Assembly: GCA_963734365.1 (NCBI GenBank)
Contig: CAVTGV010000002.1
Location: 310,001 to 374,000, forward strand
From: JACVRW01 sp963734365
GTDB taxonomy: Bacteria > Actinomycetota > Thermoleophilia > Solirubrobacterales > Thermoleophilaceae
Length of the DNA: 64,000 bases
Direction of reading: 5' to 3'
Shown piece after piece: positions 1-7,753 of the stretch. A program made the translations under genes and the position numbers. Below the pieces are notes generated by a model. That model saw nothing but the letters and a program-made list of their open reading frames with translations. It was not told the DNA's origin and ran no database searches. Each line of letters begins with the position of its first letter. Position 1 is the stretch's first letter.

Positions 1-568
1 GCGGATCGCCGGCCAGCACCTCGCGCATCTCCTCGAAGCGCTCCTCGCTCGAGCAGTCGTCGCTGATCACGCAAGTCCAGCGATCGTCGGTCTGCGCCCG
101 CAGCGACTCGATCTGGGTCCTGAACAGCGCGATGTCCGGCTCGTAAGTGGCCATGCAGACCGCTATCAGCCCGGGCTGGTCGAGCTCGGGACGCGGCGGA
201 GGCGAGGCGGGTTCCACCACCTGCAGGCGGCCGAGGGACACCACCTCCTCGGTGCCGCCCTTCAGCCGGGCCGCTACGGCCAGCTCGATCGCTCCGGGAC
301 GGTCGCGGGGCTCGATCGGCACCGTGGCCCAGAAGCCGCTCCGGTAGGCGCGGGCGTCCTGGAGCATGTTGTAGATGTCGGGGCGCGGCATCCCAAAGGC
401 CGCGGGGCGGTAACGGGACTCGCCGTCGACCACGATCTCGAGCTGCTCGACCACCTCGCGCGGGTGAAAGCAGGTTCCGATGCAGAACACGGCGGTGGCG
501 CTGCCCACCGGAAGCGGGGCCGGCAGCGGGTTCTCGAGGTTGACCCTGAGGTCCGGCGTCCGGCTCAC
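1..568 (-). CDS. Glycosyltransferase family 2 protein, N-terminal part (runs off the window)
   Basis: The gene is read on the minus strand from a GTG at 568 and has no stop before base 1, so only about 189 residues are visible. The first 138 residues form a domain I do not recognise. From residue 139 a typical GT-A start follows: MATYEPDIALF, then a first catalytic-site strand CVISDDCSSEE, as in GT2 enzymes that transfer sugars from nucleotide donors. The family call rests on this motif. The frame stays open upstream of 568, so the start could be earlier. It is divergent from the GT39-like gene starting at 634, and both belong to the surface-glycan locus. The acceptor and sugar cannot be told. 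Confidence 0.75.
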   Translation of the reverse strand, partial: MSRTPDLRVNLENPLPAPLPVGSATAVFCIGTCFHPREVVEQLEIVVDGESRYRPAAFGMPRPDIYNMLQDARAYRSGFWATVPIEPRDRPGAIELAVAARLKGGTEEVVSLGRLQVVEPASPPPRPELDQPGLIAVCMATYEPDIALFRTQIESLRAQTDDRWTCVISDDCSSEERFEEMREVLAGDP

Positions 569-633
569 GGCGCGTGAATCTAATGGATCGCGTCGCGCCG
601 CCCGGCGGCCTGCGGCTATACGGTGTTGGCCGT

Positions 634-2247
634 ATGCACGTTTCCGAGGGTCGTGCAGTGCGGGCCGTCGGATCGGCTCGAGCCACGCCGGCCGCCGGCG
701 TCACAGCCACCGTGCTGATTCTGGTCGCGCTCACTGCGCTGGGGGCCGCCCTGCGGCTGTCGGTGGCCGGCCAGAGCCTGTTCGCGGACGAGTTGTCCAC
801 CTACTGGATCCTCGACACCAACGGCCTGGGGGGCGTGGTGTCGACGGTTCACACCGACGCCGAGATCACGCCTCCGCTCTTCTTCGTCCTGTCGTGGCTC
901 ACCACGCGCATCGATCTGACCCCGGAGCTTCTGCGCGCTCCCGCGCTGCTGGCCGGCTCGGCCACCATCCCACTCGTCTATCTCGTGGGAGCGCGAACGG
1001 TCGGCAGGGGGGCGGCGCTCGTGGCGGCGGCGCTCACCACCCTGGCGCCGTTCATGATCTTCTACTCCGCCGAGGGCAGGGGCTACGGGCTGGCCATGGG
1101 GCTCGTGACCCTCTCGACCCTCGCGCTGCTGCTGGCCGCCGACAGCGGGCGCGCCCGCTGGTGGATCGTCTACGCAGCCGCCTCGTGCCTGGCCATGTAC
1201 ACCCACTACACGGTCGCCTTCCTGCTGGTGGCTCAGCTCCTGTGGCTGCTCTGGGCCCACCCGGAGGCGCGCCGCGCGGCGCTCCTCGCCAACGCCGGCG
1301 CGGCCGTTGGCTACCTGCCCTGGCTCACGGGGCTCAAGGCCGACTTCGACTCGCCCACCACCGACATCCTCTCGGCGCTCGCCCCGATCACCGCCGACAG
1401 CGTGTCGAGCGGGCTCGCGCACTGGTCGGTGGGCTACCCGTACCAGTACGAGAGCACCGGCCTGCTCGACCTGCCCGGGCCGGCGGCACTCGTGCTCCTC
1501 GGGCTGGGCCTGGTGCTGGCCGGTGCGGGCCTGGCCCGGCGGGCGGCCGCCGGCGCGCTCCCGCGCCGGATCTCCGACGTCGATCCCCGTCTGGTGCTCG
1601 TGGCGGTACTCGCACTGGCCACGCCGGTGGGCACCCTCCTGGCGAGTGCGATCGGCACGAACGTCTTCGGGGTGCGCAACCTGGCCGCGTCCTGGCCCGG
1701 CTTCGTGCTGGCGCTCGCGGCGTTTCTCACGGCCGGCGGGGCGCGGCTTCGCATCGCTGCCGTGGCCCTCACGGTCGTGTCGTTCGCGATAGGGGCGGTC
1801 AAGATGCTCGACGAGAGCTTCCGGCGGCCGGACTACGAGGGTGCCGCGGCACTGTTGGATCGCGACGCCGCTCCACGCGACGCGGTCATCGACGCCGCGC
1901 TGGCCACTCCGGGCCCGCTCAGCGGGCTCGACGTGAACCTCGGCGAGCCCCACCGCGTCTTCCGCGTGGGCGCGCCCCAGGAGCGCGAGCATCCGTTCAC
2001 GGTCCTCGACCGGACGCTCCCGGCCGAGACCGTCACCCGCCGGGCGGCCGCGGCGGCCGCGGGCGGGCCGATCTTCCTGGTCTCGGGGGCCACCACCTCC
2101 GAGAGCCGGCCCGCCGCCACGGACCTGGCACGAGCGGTCGAGGCGGGGCTGCCCCGCGGCTACCGCCTGGTGCGCAGCCGCGACTTTCCCGGGATCCTCG
2201 ACGTCGGCGTGCTCGTGTACGAGCGGGCGGAGCCGTCGCGACCGTGA
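634..2247 (+). CDS. Polytopic GT39-like glycosyltransferase
   Basis: This is a 537-residue membrane protein with about ten hydrophobic segments, beginning with a helix at roughly residues 24-40. Just after it comes LFADELSTYW; the acidic Asp-Glu pair (residues 52-53) in the first outer loop matches the catalytic acid position of dolichyl/polyprenyl-phosphate-dependent enzymes of the PMT/ArnT type. It therefore probably moves a sugar from a lipid-phosphate carrier to an extracytoplasmic acceptor. I chose ATG 634 because a -10 element TACGGT (619-624) lies 9 bases upstream, giving a leaderless transcript. The reading frame stays open back to a possible ATG at 574, which would add 20 residues. 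The next gene starts 4 bases after the stop. Confidence 0.75.
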   Translation: MHVSEGRAVRAVGSARATPAAGVTATVLILVALTALGAALRLSVAGQSLFADELSTYWILDTNGLGGVVSTVHTDAEITPPLFFVLSWLTTRIDLTPELLRAPALLAGSATIPLVYLVGARTVGRGAALVAAALTTLAPFMIFYSAEGRGYGLAMGLVTLSTLALLLAADSGRARWWIVYAAASCLAMYTHYTVAFLLVAQLLWLLWAHPEARRAALLANAGAAVGYLPWLTGLKADFDSPTTDILSALAPITADSVSSGLAHWSVGYPYQYESTGLLDLPGPAALVLLGLGLVLAGAGLARRAAAGALPRRISDVDPRLVLVAVLALATPVGTLLASAIGTNVFGVRNLAASWPGFVLALAAFLTAGGARLRIAAVALTVVSFAIGAVKMLDESFRRPDYEGAAALLDRDAAPRDAVIDAALATPGPLSGLDVNLGEPHRVFRVGAPQEREHPFTVLDRTLPAETVTRRAAAAAAGGPIFLVSGATTSESRPAATDLARAVEAGLPRGYRLVRSRDFPGILDVGVLVYERAEPSRP

Positions 2248-2251
2248 GCGC

Positions 2252-2872
2252 ATGACGGCAGACGACCGACACATCGACGGACCGGAGCGCATGCGGCAGA
2301 TACGTGCCGCTCACCCCGGCCTGCGGGAGGCGCTGATCGCTGACGCCCAGGTCACCGCCGCCCACCGCTTCGAGCGCCACGAGTTCCGGTCGGGTTTCGA
2401 TGCCACTCTGCAGATCCTCCGGCTCATGTGGGTCACCGACGCGTTCCTGGCCCAGGCGCTCTACCGCGTCAAGGCGCGGCTTCAGGCCATCGGCGTCCCG
2501 GTGCTTCCGAGGCTCTGCCACCACCTCGCGATCGCCGCCGGACAGGTGTCGATCGGGGATCCGGTGCTGGTCCATCCCGGCGTCTACCTGATCCACGGCC
2601 AGGTGGTGATCGACGGCTTCACGGAGGTCCACTCGGGCGCAGTAATCGGCCCGTTCGTGACGGTGGGCCTTCGCGCAGGAGATCTCAAAGGGCCCTCGAT
2701 CGGTCCCGGCGTGAGTCTCGGAACCGGTGTCAAGGTGCTCGGCCGCGTGGAGATCGGAGCGGGCGCCCGGGTCGGCGCCAATGCCGTGGTCGTGGAGGAC
2801 GTTGGCGAGTCCGCAACGGTCGTGGGCGTGCCCGCTCGCCCGGTCGCCCGCAGCGATGCGCCCGCGAGCTAG
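2252..2872 (+). CDS. Serine acetyltransferase-like hexapeptide-repeat transferase
   Basis: A 206-residue protein. Residues from about 95 on show left-handed beta-helix hexapeptide repeats (GDPVLVHPGVYLIHG, IGPGVSLGTGVKVLG, IGAGARVGANAVV) ending with VPARPV, the usual end of LbH_SAT-type acyltransferases. The N-terminal 90 residues are helical. Enzymes of this shape inside polysaccharide loci usually O-acetylate sugars with acetyl-CoA, whereas true CysE makes O-acetylserine. The location beside glycosyltransferases favours sugar acetylation, but this is inference. It follows the GT39-like gene by 4 bases, so the two are probably co-transcribed. Its stop codon lies inside a strong hairpin. Confidence 0.7.
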   Translation: MTADDRHIDGPERMRQIRAAHPGLREALIADAQVTAAHRFERHEFRSGFDATLQILRLMWVTDAFLAQALYRVKARLQAIGVPVLPRLCHHLAIAAGQVSIGDPVLVHPGVYLIHGQVVIDGFTEVHSGAVIGPFVTVGLRAGDLKGPSIGPGVSLGTGVKVLGRVEIGAGARVGANAVVVEDVGESATVVGVPARPVARSDAPAS

Positions 2873-2881
2873 CTCGCGGGC
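2860..2881 (+). terminator. Perfect 22-bp palindrome at gene end, possible terminator hairpin
   Basis: Arms GCCCGCGAG and CTCGCGGGC pair perfectly around a CTAG loop. The loop contains the TAG stop of the acetyltransferase gene. There is no T-tract, so it would be an L-shaped actinobacterial terminator or an mRNA 3'-end stabiliser. A TAGCGT -10-like element just after it (about 2891) could start a new transcript for the next gene. Confidence 0.45.
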
Positions 2882-2940
2882 GGGGCTCTGGTAGCGTCCG
2901 CTCCGCTCCGGCCCCGTCGACCCCGAGCCGCCTCGATTCA

Positions 2941-4035
2941 ATGATCTTTCGCTCCAAGAAGCGCCGCACCGACACCGCCGAACCCGCACCCGCCGCGTCC
3001 GCACCCGCGGTGATGGAGGACGATGGCCGGCCCGCCGAGAGCCTGCTGGACGAGATCGATGCCCACGGGGGCGCCAACGGTGGAAACTCGGACGAGGCGA
3101 GTGCGCGCCAGCTTCTCCAGCTCCGCCATCGAGCCGGTCTGAAGCTGCTCGACGAGAGCGCGGCCAAGGAGCCGTCCTACCCCGACCCCGCCTTCGATCT
3201 GCTCGCGCCCGATTCTGACCTTCCCACGGTCGAGGCCGGCGACGTCACACCCGAGCTGCTGCGCGCGGCGATCCTGCGAAGCGGCTGCCTTCTCATCCGC
3301 GGCTTGGTGGATCCCGACCAGGCGGCGCGCCTGCGCGAGGAGATCGACCATGCCTACGAGGCACGGGGTGCTCACAGCGCCGATCAGCAATCCGGCAGCG
3401 GCTGGTTCGAGGAGTTCAAGCCCGACGCCCGTTTCGACCTCGCCTTCGAGCGCGCGCTGCTCTTGGGCAGCGCCGGCCTGTGGGTGGCGGACTCGCCGCG
3501 GATGATGGCCGAGGTCCTGGATCTCTTCGACCGCGCTGGGCTCACCCGCCTCGCGACCGACTACCTGGGTGAACGCCCGGCGATCTCGGTCAACAAGTCA
3601 TTGCTGCGAAAGGTCAAGCCGACGCAGATCGAGGACACCGACGGCTCGAAGGAGCGCAGCCCCAGCGCCTGGCACCAGGACGGAGCCTTCCTGGGTGAGG
3701 TACGGGCGCTCAACGTGTGGCTGTCTCTCTCGCGCTGCGGCGACGTTGCGCCGGGCCTCGACATCGTGCCGCGGCGCCTCGAGGAGATCGTGCCCACGGG
3801 CACCGAGGGAGCCGTGTTCGATTGGTCGGTCTCACGGGCCGTGACCGAGGAGGCTGCGGCCGACGTGGAGATCATGCGTCCCGTCTTCGAGCCGGGCGAC
3901 GTGCTGCTGTTCGACGAGCTCTTTCTCCACGCGACGGCGGCCGAGCCGGACATGCCCAACATGCGTTACGCCGTGGAGAGCTGGTTTTTCGGTCCGTCGG
4001 CTTTCCCGGCGGGCTACGCGCCGCTGGCCGTCTGA
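2941..4035 (+). CDS. Phytanoyl-CoA dioxygenase (PhyH) family protein
   Basis: A 364-residue Fe(II)/2-oxoglutarate dioxygenase-fold protein. The facial triad is visible: His245 and Asp247 in WHQDGAF, and His330 in LFLHATA. Arg342 (MRYAVESW) is placed to bind 2-oxoglutarate. The first 60 residues are low-complexity and charged. Members of this family hydroxylate small molecules, lipids or sugars, and within glycan clusters they are thought to modify sugar or lipid parts; the substrate is unknown. ATG 2941 is the first start after the preceding hairpin. The frame is open further upstream, but that stretch overlaps the acetyltransferase gene and looks like shadow coding. A methyltransferase gene follows within 3 bases. 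Confidence 0.75.
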   Translation: MIFRSKKRRTDTAEPAPAASAPAVMEDDGRPAESLLDEIDAHGGANGGNSDEASARQLLQLRHRAGLKLLDESAAKEPSYPDPAFDLLAPDSDLPTVEAGDVTPELLRAAILRSGCLLIRGLVDPDQAARLREEIDHAYEARGAHSADQQSGSGWFEEFKPDARFDLAFERALLLGSAGLWVADSPRMMAEVLDLFDRAGLTRLATDYLGERPAISVNKSLLRKVKPTQIEDTDGSKERSPSAWHQDGAFLGEVRALNVWLSLSRCGDVAPGLDIVPRRLEEIVPTGTEGAVFDWSVSRAVTEEAAADVEIMRPVFEPGDVLLFDELFLHATAAEPDMPNMRYAVESWFFGPSAFPAGYAPLAV

Positions 4036-4037
4036 GC

Positions 4038-4811
4038 TTGGACGCGACCGTGGAGATCACGGGCGAGCGCGTGGTCACCCAGGAGGGCGGCTTCAACGCC
4101 ACCTGGCAGCGCCACGTGGCGGCCTACGTCCTGATCGAGCCTTTTCTCGGGCCCGGGCGTGTGCTCGACCTGGGCTGTGGAGTGGGTCACAGCTTCCACC
4201 GGCTCGCCCCCCGGGAGACGGTAGGCGTGGACATCGACGCCCGTGCCCTGGAGGGCCAGGAGCGCGAGACGGTGCAGGCCGACATGCGCGCCCTTCCCTT
4301 CGAGGACAGCAGCTTCGCATCGGTCGTGTCCGTTCAATCGGTGGAGCACGTTCCGGATCCTGAGCGCGTGGTGGCCGAGGTGGCTCGCGTGCTCGAGCCC
4401 GGCGGGGTGGCGATCTTCGTCACGCCCAACCGCCTCACGCTGGGCCGTCCCGACGAGATCATCGATCCGTACCACTTCATCGAGTTCGATCCGGGCGAAC
4501 TCGGGCGCCTGGGCGAGCGGGCCTTCGGCGACGTGGAGGTGCACGGCCTGTTCGGCTCGGCGCGCTACCTCGAGCTGTTCGGTGAGGAGCGGGTGACGAT
4601 GAACAAGCTGCTCCGGCTCGATCCGCTGCGCGTGCGGCGGCTGGTTCCGCGCCGGGCCCGGCAGTCGCTCTACGACCGCATGCTGCGCCACTACCGTCCG
4701 CCCGAGGACCCGCGCTCCGAGGCGATCACCACCGACGACTTCGAGCTGCGCAGCCACGGCCTCGACGAGTGCATGGACGTAGTGGCCGTCTGCCGCTCGC
4801 CGCTCGCCTAG
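4038..4811 (+). CDS. Class I SAM-dependent methyltransferase
   Basis: A methyltransferase of about 257 residues in the Methyltransf_11 style. The SAM-binding glycine-rich motif VLDLGCGVG lies near residues 42-50, VGVDID follows it as the acidic ribose-binding strand, and FASVVSVQSVEHV is motif IV. The start is a TTG at 4038, 3 bases after the dioxygenase stop; a GTG at 4050 in the same frame is an alternative. The protein probably methylates a sugar or lipid-linked intermediate, as it lies between a dioxygenase and another methyltransferase in a compact operon. The exact acceptor is not visible. Confidence 0.75.
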   Translation: MDATVEITGERVVTQEGGFNATWQRHVAAYVLIEPFLGPGRVLDLGCGVGHSFHRLAPRETVGVDIDARALEGQERETVQADMRALPFEDSSFASVVSVQSVEHVPDPERVVAEVARVLEPGGVAIFVTPNRLTLGRPDEIIDPYHFIEFDPGELGRLGERAFGDVEVHGLFGSARYLELFGEERVTMNKLLRLDPLRVRRLVPRRARQSLYDRMLRHYRPPEDPRSEAITTDDFELRSHGLDECMDVVAVCRSPLA

Positions 4812-4824
4812 GTTCGCGCGGATC

Positions 4825-5739
4825 GTGAGCGTTCAAGCGATGGACGTGGAAGCTCGCGTGCAGACCTGCGCCTGGTGCGGGCGGCCTCTGGACGACCGCG
4901 CTGTGCGGCTGCACGGCCGGACCCGGTGCGCAGACTGCGGCGCCGCCACCACCGATCCCTGGCCATCCGAGTCTGAGCTCCAGACCGCTTACGGCACCTG
5001 GTACCGCCCCGAGGCCGGGCGCTTCAGCTTCATCGGCGACGCCGTGCTCAGCCGTACCCGCGCCCTGCTGGCCGGCCGGCTCGACCAGATCGCGCCGCCC
5101 GGGCCGGTGCTGGACGTGGGGGCCGGCGAGGGCGTGCTCATCGACGCCCTGCACCGTCACGGACGGGAAGCGATGGGGCTCGAGCGCGATTCGCGCCGGT
5201 CCGACGTGCGCGATGTGCCGCTGCAGGAGGTCCAGGGGGAGTGGGCCGCCATGGTGTTCTGGCACTCGCTCGAGCATCTGCCCGACCCGGGGGACGCGAT
5301 CCGCGAGGCCGCACGCCTGCTCCGCCCGGGCGGCGTGCTTGTGGTGGCGGTACCGAATTCGGACAGTCTTCAGGCCCGCGCGTTCGGGGATCGCTGGCTG
5401 CACCTCGACCCGCCGCTCCACCTCGTCCACCTCTCCCGCCGCGCGCTCGTGTCCCGGCTCGAGGATTCCGGGTTCGCCGTGGACCGGGTCTCGAACACGA
5501 GGGGCGGCCAGGTAGTGATCGGCTGGCTCGACGGGCTCGTGGGCGCGCTCCCTGGGGATCTGAGCCTGTACCAGGCACTGCGCCAGCCCGAGGCTCGCAG
5601 CACGCCGGTCTCGCCCCGCCAGCGGGCGCTGACCCTCGCGGCTGCCGCCGTCCTGCTCCCCGTGGCCGCGGCCGGCGCGGCCGTCGAGGTCGCCCTGGGA
5701 AACGCCGGCACGGTGTACGTCGAGGCTCACCGTGGCTGA
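4825..5739 (+). CDS. Methyltransferase with N-terminal zinc-ribbon
   Basis: 304 residues. Cys15, Cys18, Cys35 and Cys38 (CAWC ... CADC) form a putative zinc ribbon. A class I SAM-binding core follows (VLDVGAGEG, residues about 93-101) with MVFWHSLEHL as motif IV. This resembles Methyltransf_13/23-type C-methyltransferases acting on NDP-sugars, where an N-terminal zinc-binding domain is characteristic. Residues about 268-290 are strongly hydrophobic, so the C-terminus may touch the membrane. The start is GTG 4825; ATG 4840 is possible. It overlaps the next glycosyltransferase by 8 bases, so translation is probably coupled. Confidence 0.7.
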   Translation: MSVQAMDVEARVQTCAWCGRPLDDRAVRLHGRTRCADCGAATTDPWPSESELQTAYGTWYRPEAGRFSFIGDAVLSRTRALLAGRLDQIAPPGPVLDVGAGEGVLIDALHRHGREAMGLERDSRRSDVRDVPLQEVQGEWAAMVFWHSLEHLPDPGDAIREAARLLRPGGVLVVAVPNSDSLQARAFGDRWLHLDPPLHLVHLSRRALVSRLEDSGFAVDRVSNTRGGQVVIGWLDGLVGALPGDLSLYQALRQPEARSTPVSPRQRALTLAAAAVLLPVAAAGAAVEVALGNAGTVYVEAHRG

Positions 5740-6481
5740 CCTGAAGACTCCCAAGGTGATCGTGGTCATGCCTGCGCGGCAGGCCGCGGCCACGCTCCAG
5801 CACACCTTCGCCGCCATCCCCAGGGATGTCGTGGACGAGGTGATCTTGGTGGACGACCACTCCACCGACGACACCGTGCGCCTGGCCCGCGAGCTACCCC
5901 TGCACCTGGTGTGGCACCCGCACCAGACCGGCTATGGGGCCAACCAGAAGACGTGCTACCTCGAGGCGCTCCAGCGCGACGCGGACGTGGTGGTGATGCT
6001 CCACCCGGACGGCCAGTACGAGCCCGAGCTGATCCCCAGCATGATCGAGCCGATCGTGTCCGGAGAGGCCGACCTGGTGATGGGCTCTCGGCTGCTGGTC
6101 CCCGGCGCCGCGCTCGCAGCGGGCATGCCGCGCTGGAAGTACCTCGCCAACCGCTTCCTGACCGGGTTCGAGAACCGCATCATGGGCACCCACCTCTCGG
6201 AGGCCCACACCGGCTATCGGGCCTATTCGCGCCGGCTGCTGCTCACGGTGCCGTTCCTGCGCAACTCCCTGGACTTCGTCTTCGACTCCGAGCTGCTGAT
6301 GCAGGCGGCGCACTTCGGCTTCACGATCAAGGAGGTGCCCGCCCGCTGCCGCTACTTCGAGGACGCGTCGTCGGTGGGCTTCAAGAGCGGAGCCGTCTAC
6401 GGCGCCAAGACGCTCCGGACCGGTGCGCAGCTGCGGCTGCACCGGCTCGGTGTGCTGCGTTCACGCAAGTTCGAGCCCTGA
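5732..6481 (+). CDS. Family 2 glycosyltransferase, DPM1-like
   Basis: A 249-residue GT-A enzyme. VVMPARQAAATL starts the fold, VDDHSTDDT (around residues 40-48) is the nucleotide-binding acidic strand, HPDGQYEPE holds the DxD-like metal site, and TGYRAYSRR marks the acceptor region. No membrane segment is evident. Enzymes of this subgroup move a sugar from a nucleotide donor to polyprenyl phosphate, or initiate a glycan branch. The GTG start overlaps the preceding methyltransferase by 8 bases. The product could supply lipid-phosphate sugar for the GT39-like enzyme at 634; that link is inference. It ends 15 bases before the convergent acyltransferase gene. Confidence 0.8.
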   Translation: MADLKTPKVIVVMPARQAAATLQHTFAAIPRDVVDEVILVDDHSTDDTVRLARELPLHLVWHPHQTGYGANQKTCYLEALQRDADVVVMLHPDGQYEPELIPSMIEPIVSGEADLVMGSRLLVPGAALAAGMPRWKYLANRFLTGFENRIMGTHLSEAHTGYRAYSRRLLLTVPFLRNSLDFVFDSELLMQAAHFGFTIKEVPARCRYFEDASSVGFKSGAVYGAKTLRTGAQLRLHRLGVLRSRKFEP

Positions 6482-6495
6482 CGCCCGGCGGCGGG

Positions 6496-7746
6496 TCAGG
6501 GCACGCCGGGCTCGGGACGCTCGTGATGAGCGAGGTCGCCCATCCGGGCGTCGGCGTCCTGAGAGCGGCGGCGGTGCGACAGACGGCGGCCGAGCCGCAA
6601 CGCGTGCCGCTCTACCAGGTAGAAGCTCGCGGCGGCGGCCAGCAGCGACAGGGCGAGCGCCGCGGCGGTGAAGGGGAGGTCGCTGAGTGAGTCGAGGGCG
6701 CCCAGATCCACCAGCTTGGCGATGACCGCGGCGTGCCAGAGGTAGACCCCGTAGGACACGAGTCCCACCCAGAGCAGCACGCGATTGGCCAGCAACCGGC
6801 GCACCCAACCCGTGTCGGGGTTGCCGAAGACCGCCGGCAGCAGCAGGCCCAGGGCCACCACGGCCTGCAGCTCGTGCGTGGCGAGGAAGCGTGCGCCCCA
6901 ATTGCCTTCGAACCAGTGCGAGAGCTGCGCCGTGACGACGAAGGCGGCCGCCGCCACGAGCCAGGGAAGCCACGGCGCGCGCTCGATCACCCGGATCGGC
7001 GCCGGCTGACCAGCCCGGCCGGCCAGCGCCACGCTCGCCACCGCCAGCGCCATGCCGACGGCGAAGTGGTCCAGGTAGGCCGGCAGCACGTACAGCCACG
7101 GCTTGATCTGGGTGGGGTCCACGAACACGTTCGCCGTGGGCGTGGTGTTCGAAGCCGCCACGGCCGTCCAGGTGAAGCCGACGGCGAACAGCACGGCCAG
7201 CCCGAGCAGCTCGGAACGCACGAAGCGGCCGGGCGAGCCGGCGGGCAGGCGTCGCATCAGGAGGGCCCACAGCGGCAGCATCGCGTAGAAGCTCACCTCC
7301 ACGCACAACGTCCACGCCGCGCTGATGCCCCCGAGGAGGGTGTCGGCGTCGTAGACCTGGAGGAAGCCGAAATAGGTGATCACTCCGCTGGGGGTGAACA
7401 CCGGGCTCGCGCTCGCGCTCTCACCGGACGGACCGAGCATCAGCACGACGATCGGCAGCGCCACCCAGTACGCGGGAACGATGCGGAGCGCCCTCCTGGT
7501 GGCGAACCCACGAGCGGGGGGTGAGCGGTCGTCCTCGTAGCGCGCCTGCGCGAACGGCCGGTAGAGCAGGAAGCCCGAGATCAGGAAGAACACCGCCACT
7601 CCCAGGTTCAGCTCGAGGAGGTAGCGCTTGAGGAAGTGATCGTCCGACATCGTGGCCACGAGCGGCAGGTGAACCGCGAACACGCTCAGCGCCGCGATTG
7701 CACGCAGCGAATCGAACAGCGGGAAGCGCGGGGCGGAGACGTTCAC
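6496..7746 (-). CDS. Acyltransferase family 3 membrane protein
   Basis: A 416-residue protein with about ten hydrophobic helices. It opens with FDSLRAIAALSVFAVHL, the signature of acyltransferase-3 (OafA/NodX-type) proteins, whose conserved His (VHL) and Arg (LRA) are thought to be catalytic. FFLISGFLLYRPF, also a family hallmark, follows. These integral membrane enzymes acylate, usually acetylate, extracytoplasmic carbohydrates. In this locus it would decorate the glycan being built. It lies 7 bases downstream of the large membrane protein gene on the same strand, so they likely share a transcript. Confidence 0.85.
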   Translation of the reverse strand: MNVSAPRFPLFDSLRAIAALSVFAVHLPLVATMSDDHFLKRYLLELNLGVAVFFLISGFLLYRPFAQARYEDDRSPPARGFATRRALRIVPAYWVALPIVVLMLGPSGESASASPVFTPSGVITYFGFLQVYDADTLLGGISAAWTLCVEVSFYAMLPLWALLMRRLPAGSPGRFVRSELLGLAVLFAVGFTWTAVAASNTTPTANVFVDPTQIKPWLYVLPAYLDHFAVGMALAVASVALAGRAGQPAPIRVIERAPWLPWLVAAAAFVVTAQLSHWFEGNWGARFLATHELQAVVALGLLLPAVFGNPDTGWVRRLLANRVLLWVGLVSYGVYLWHAAVIAKLVDLGALDSLSDLPFTAAALALSLLAAAASFYLVERHALRLGRRLSHRRRSQDADARMGDLAHHERPEPGVP

Positions 7747-7753
7747 CGGCGTG

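Noticed and set aside
480..2255. Long Arg/Pro-rich open frames parallel to and opposite the GT39-like gene
   Set aside because: They are high-GC shadow frames. Their composition is Arg/Pro/Gly-rich without motifs, while the frame from 634 has clear membrane helices and a catalytic motif.
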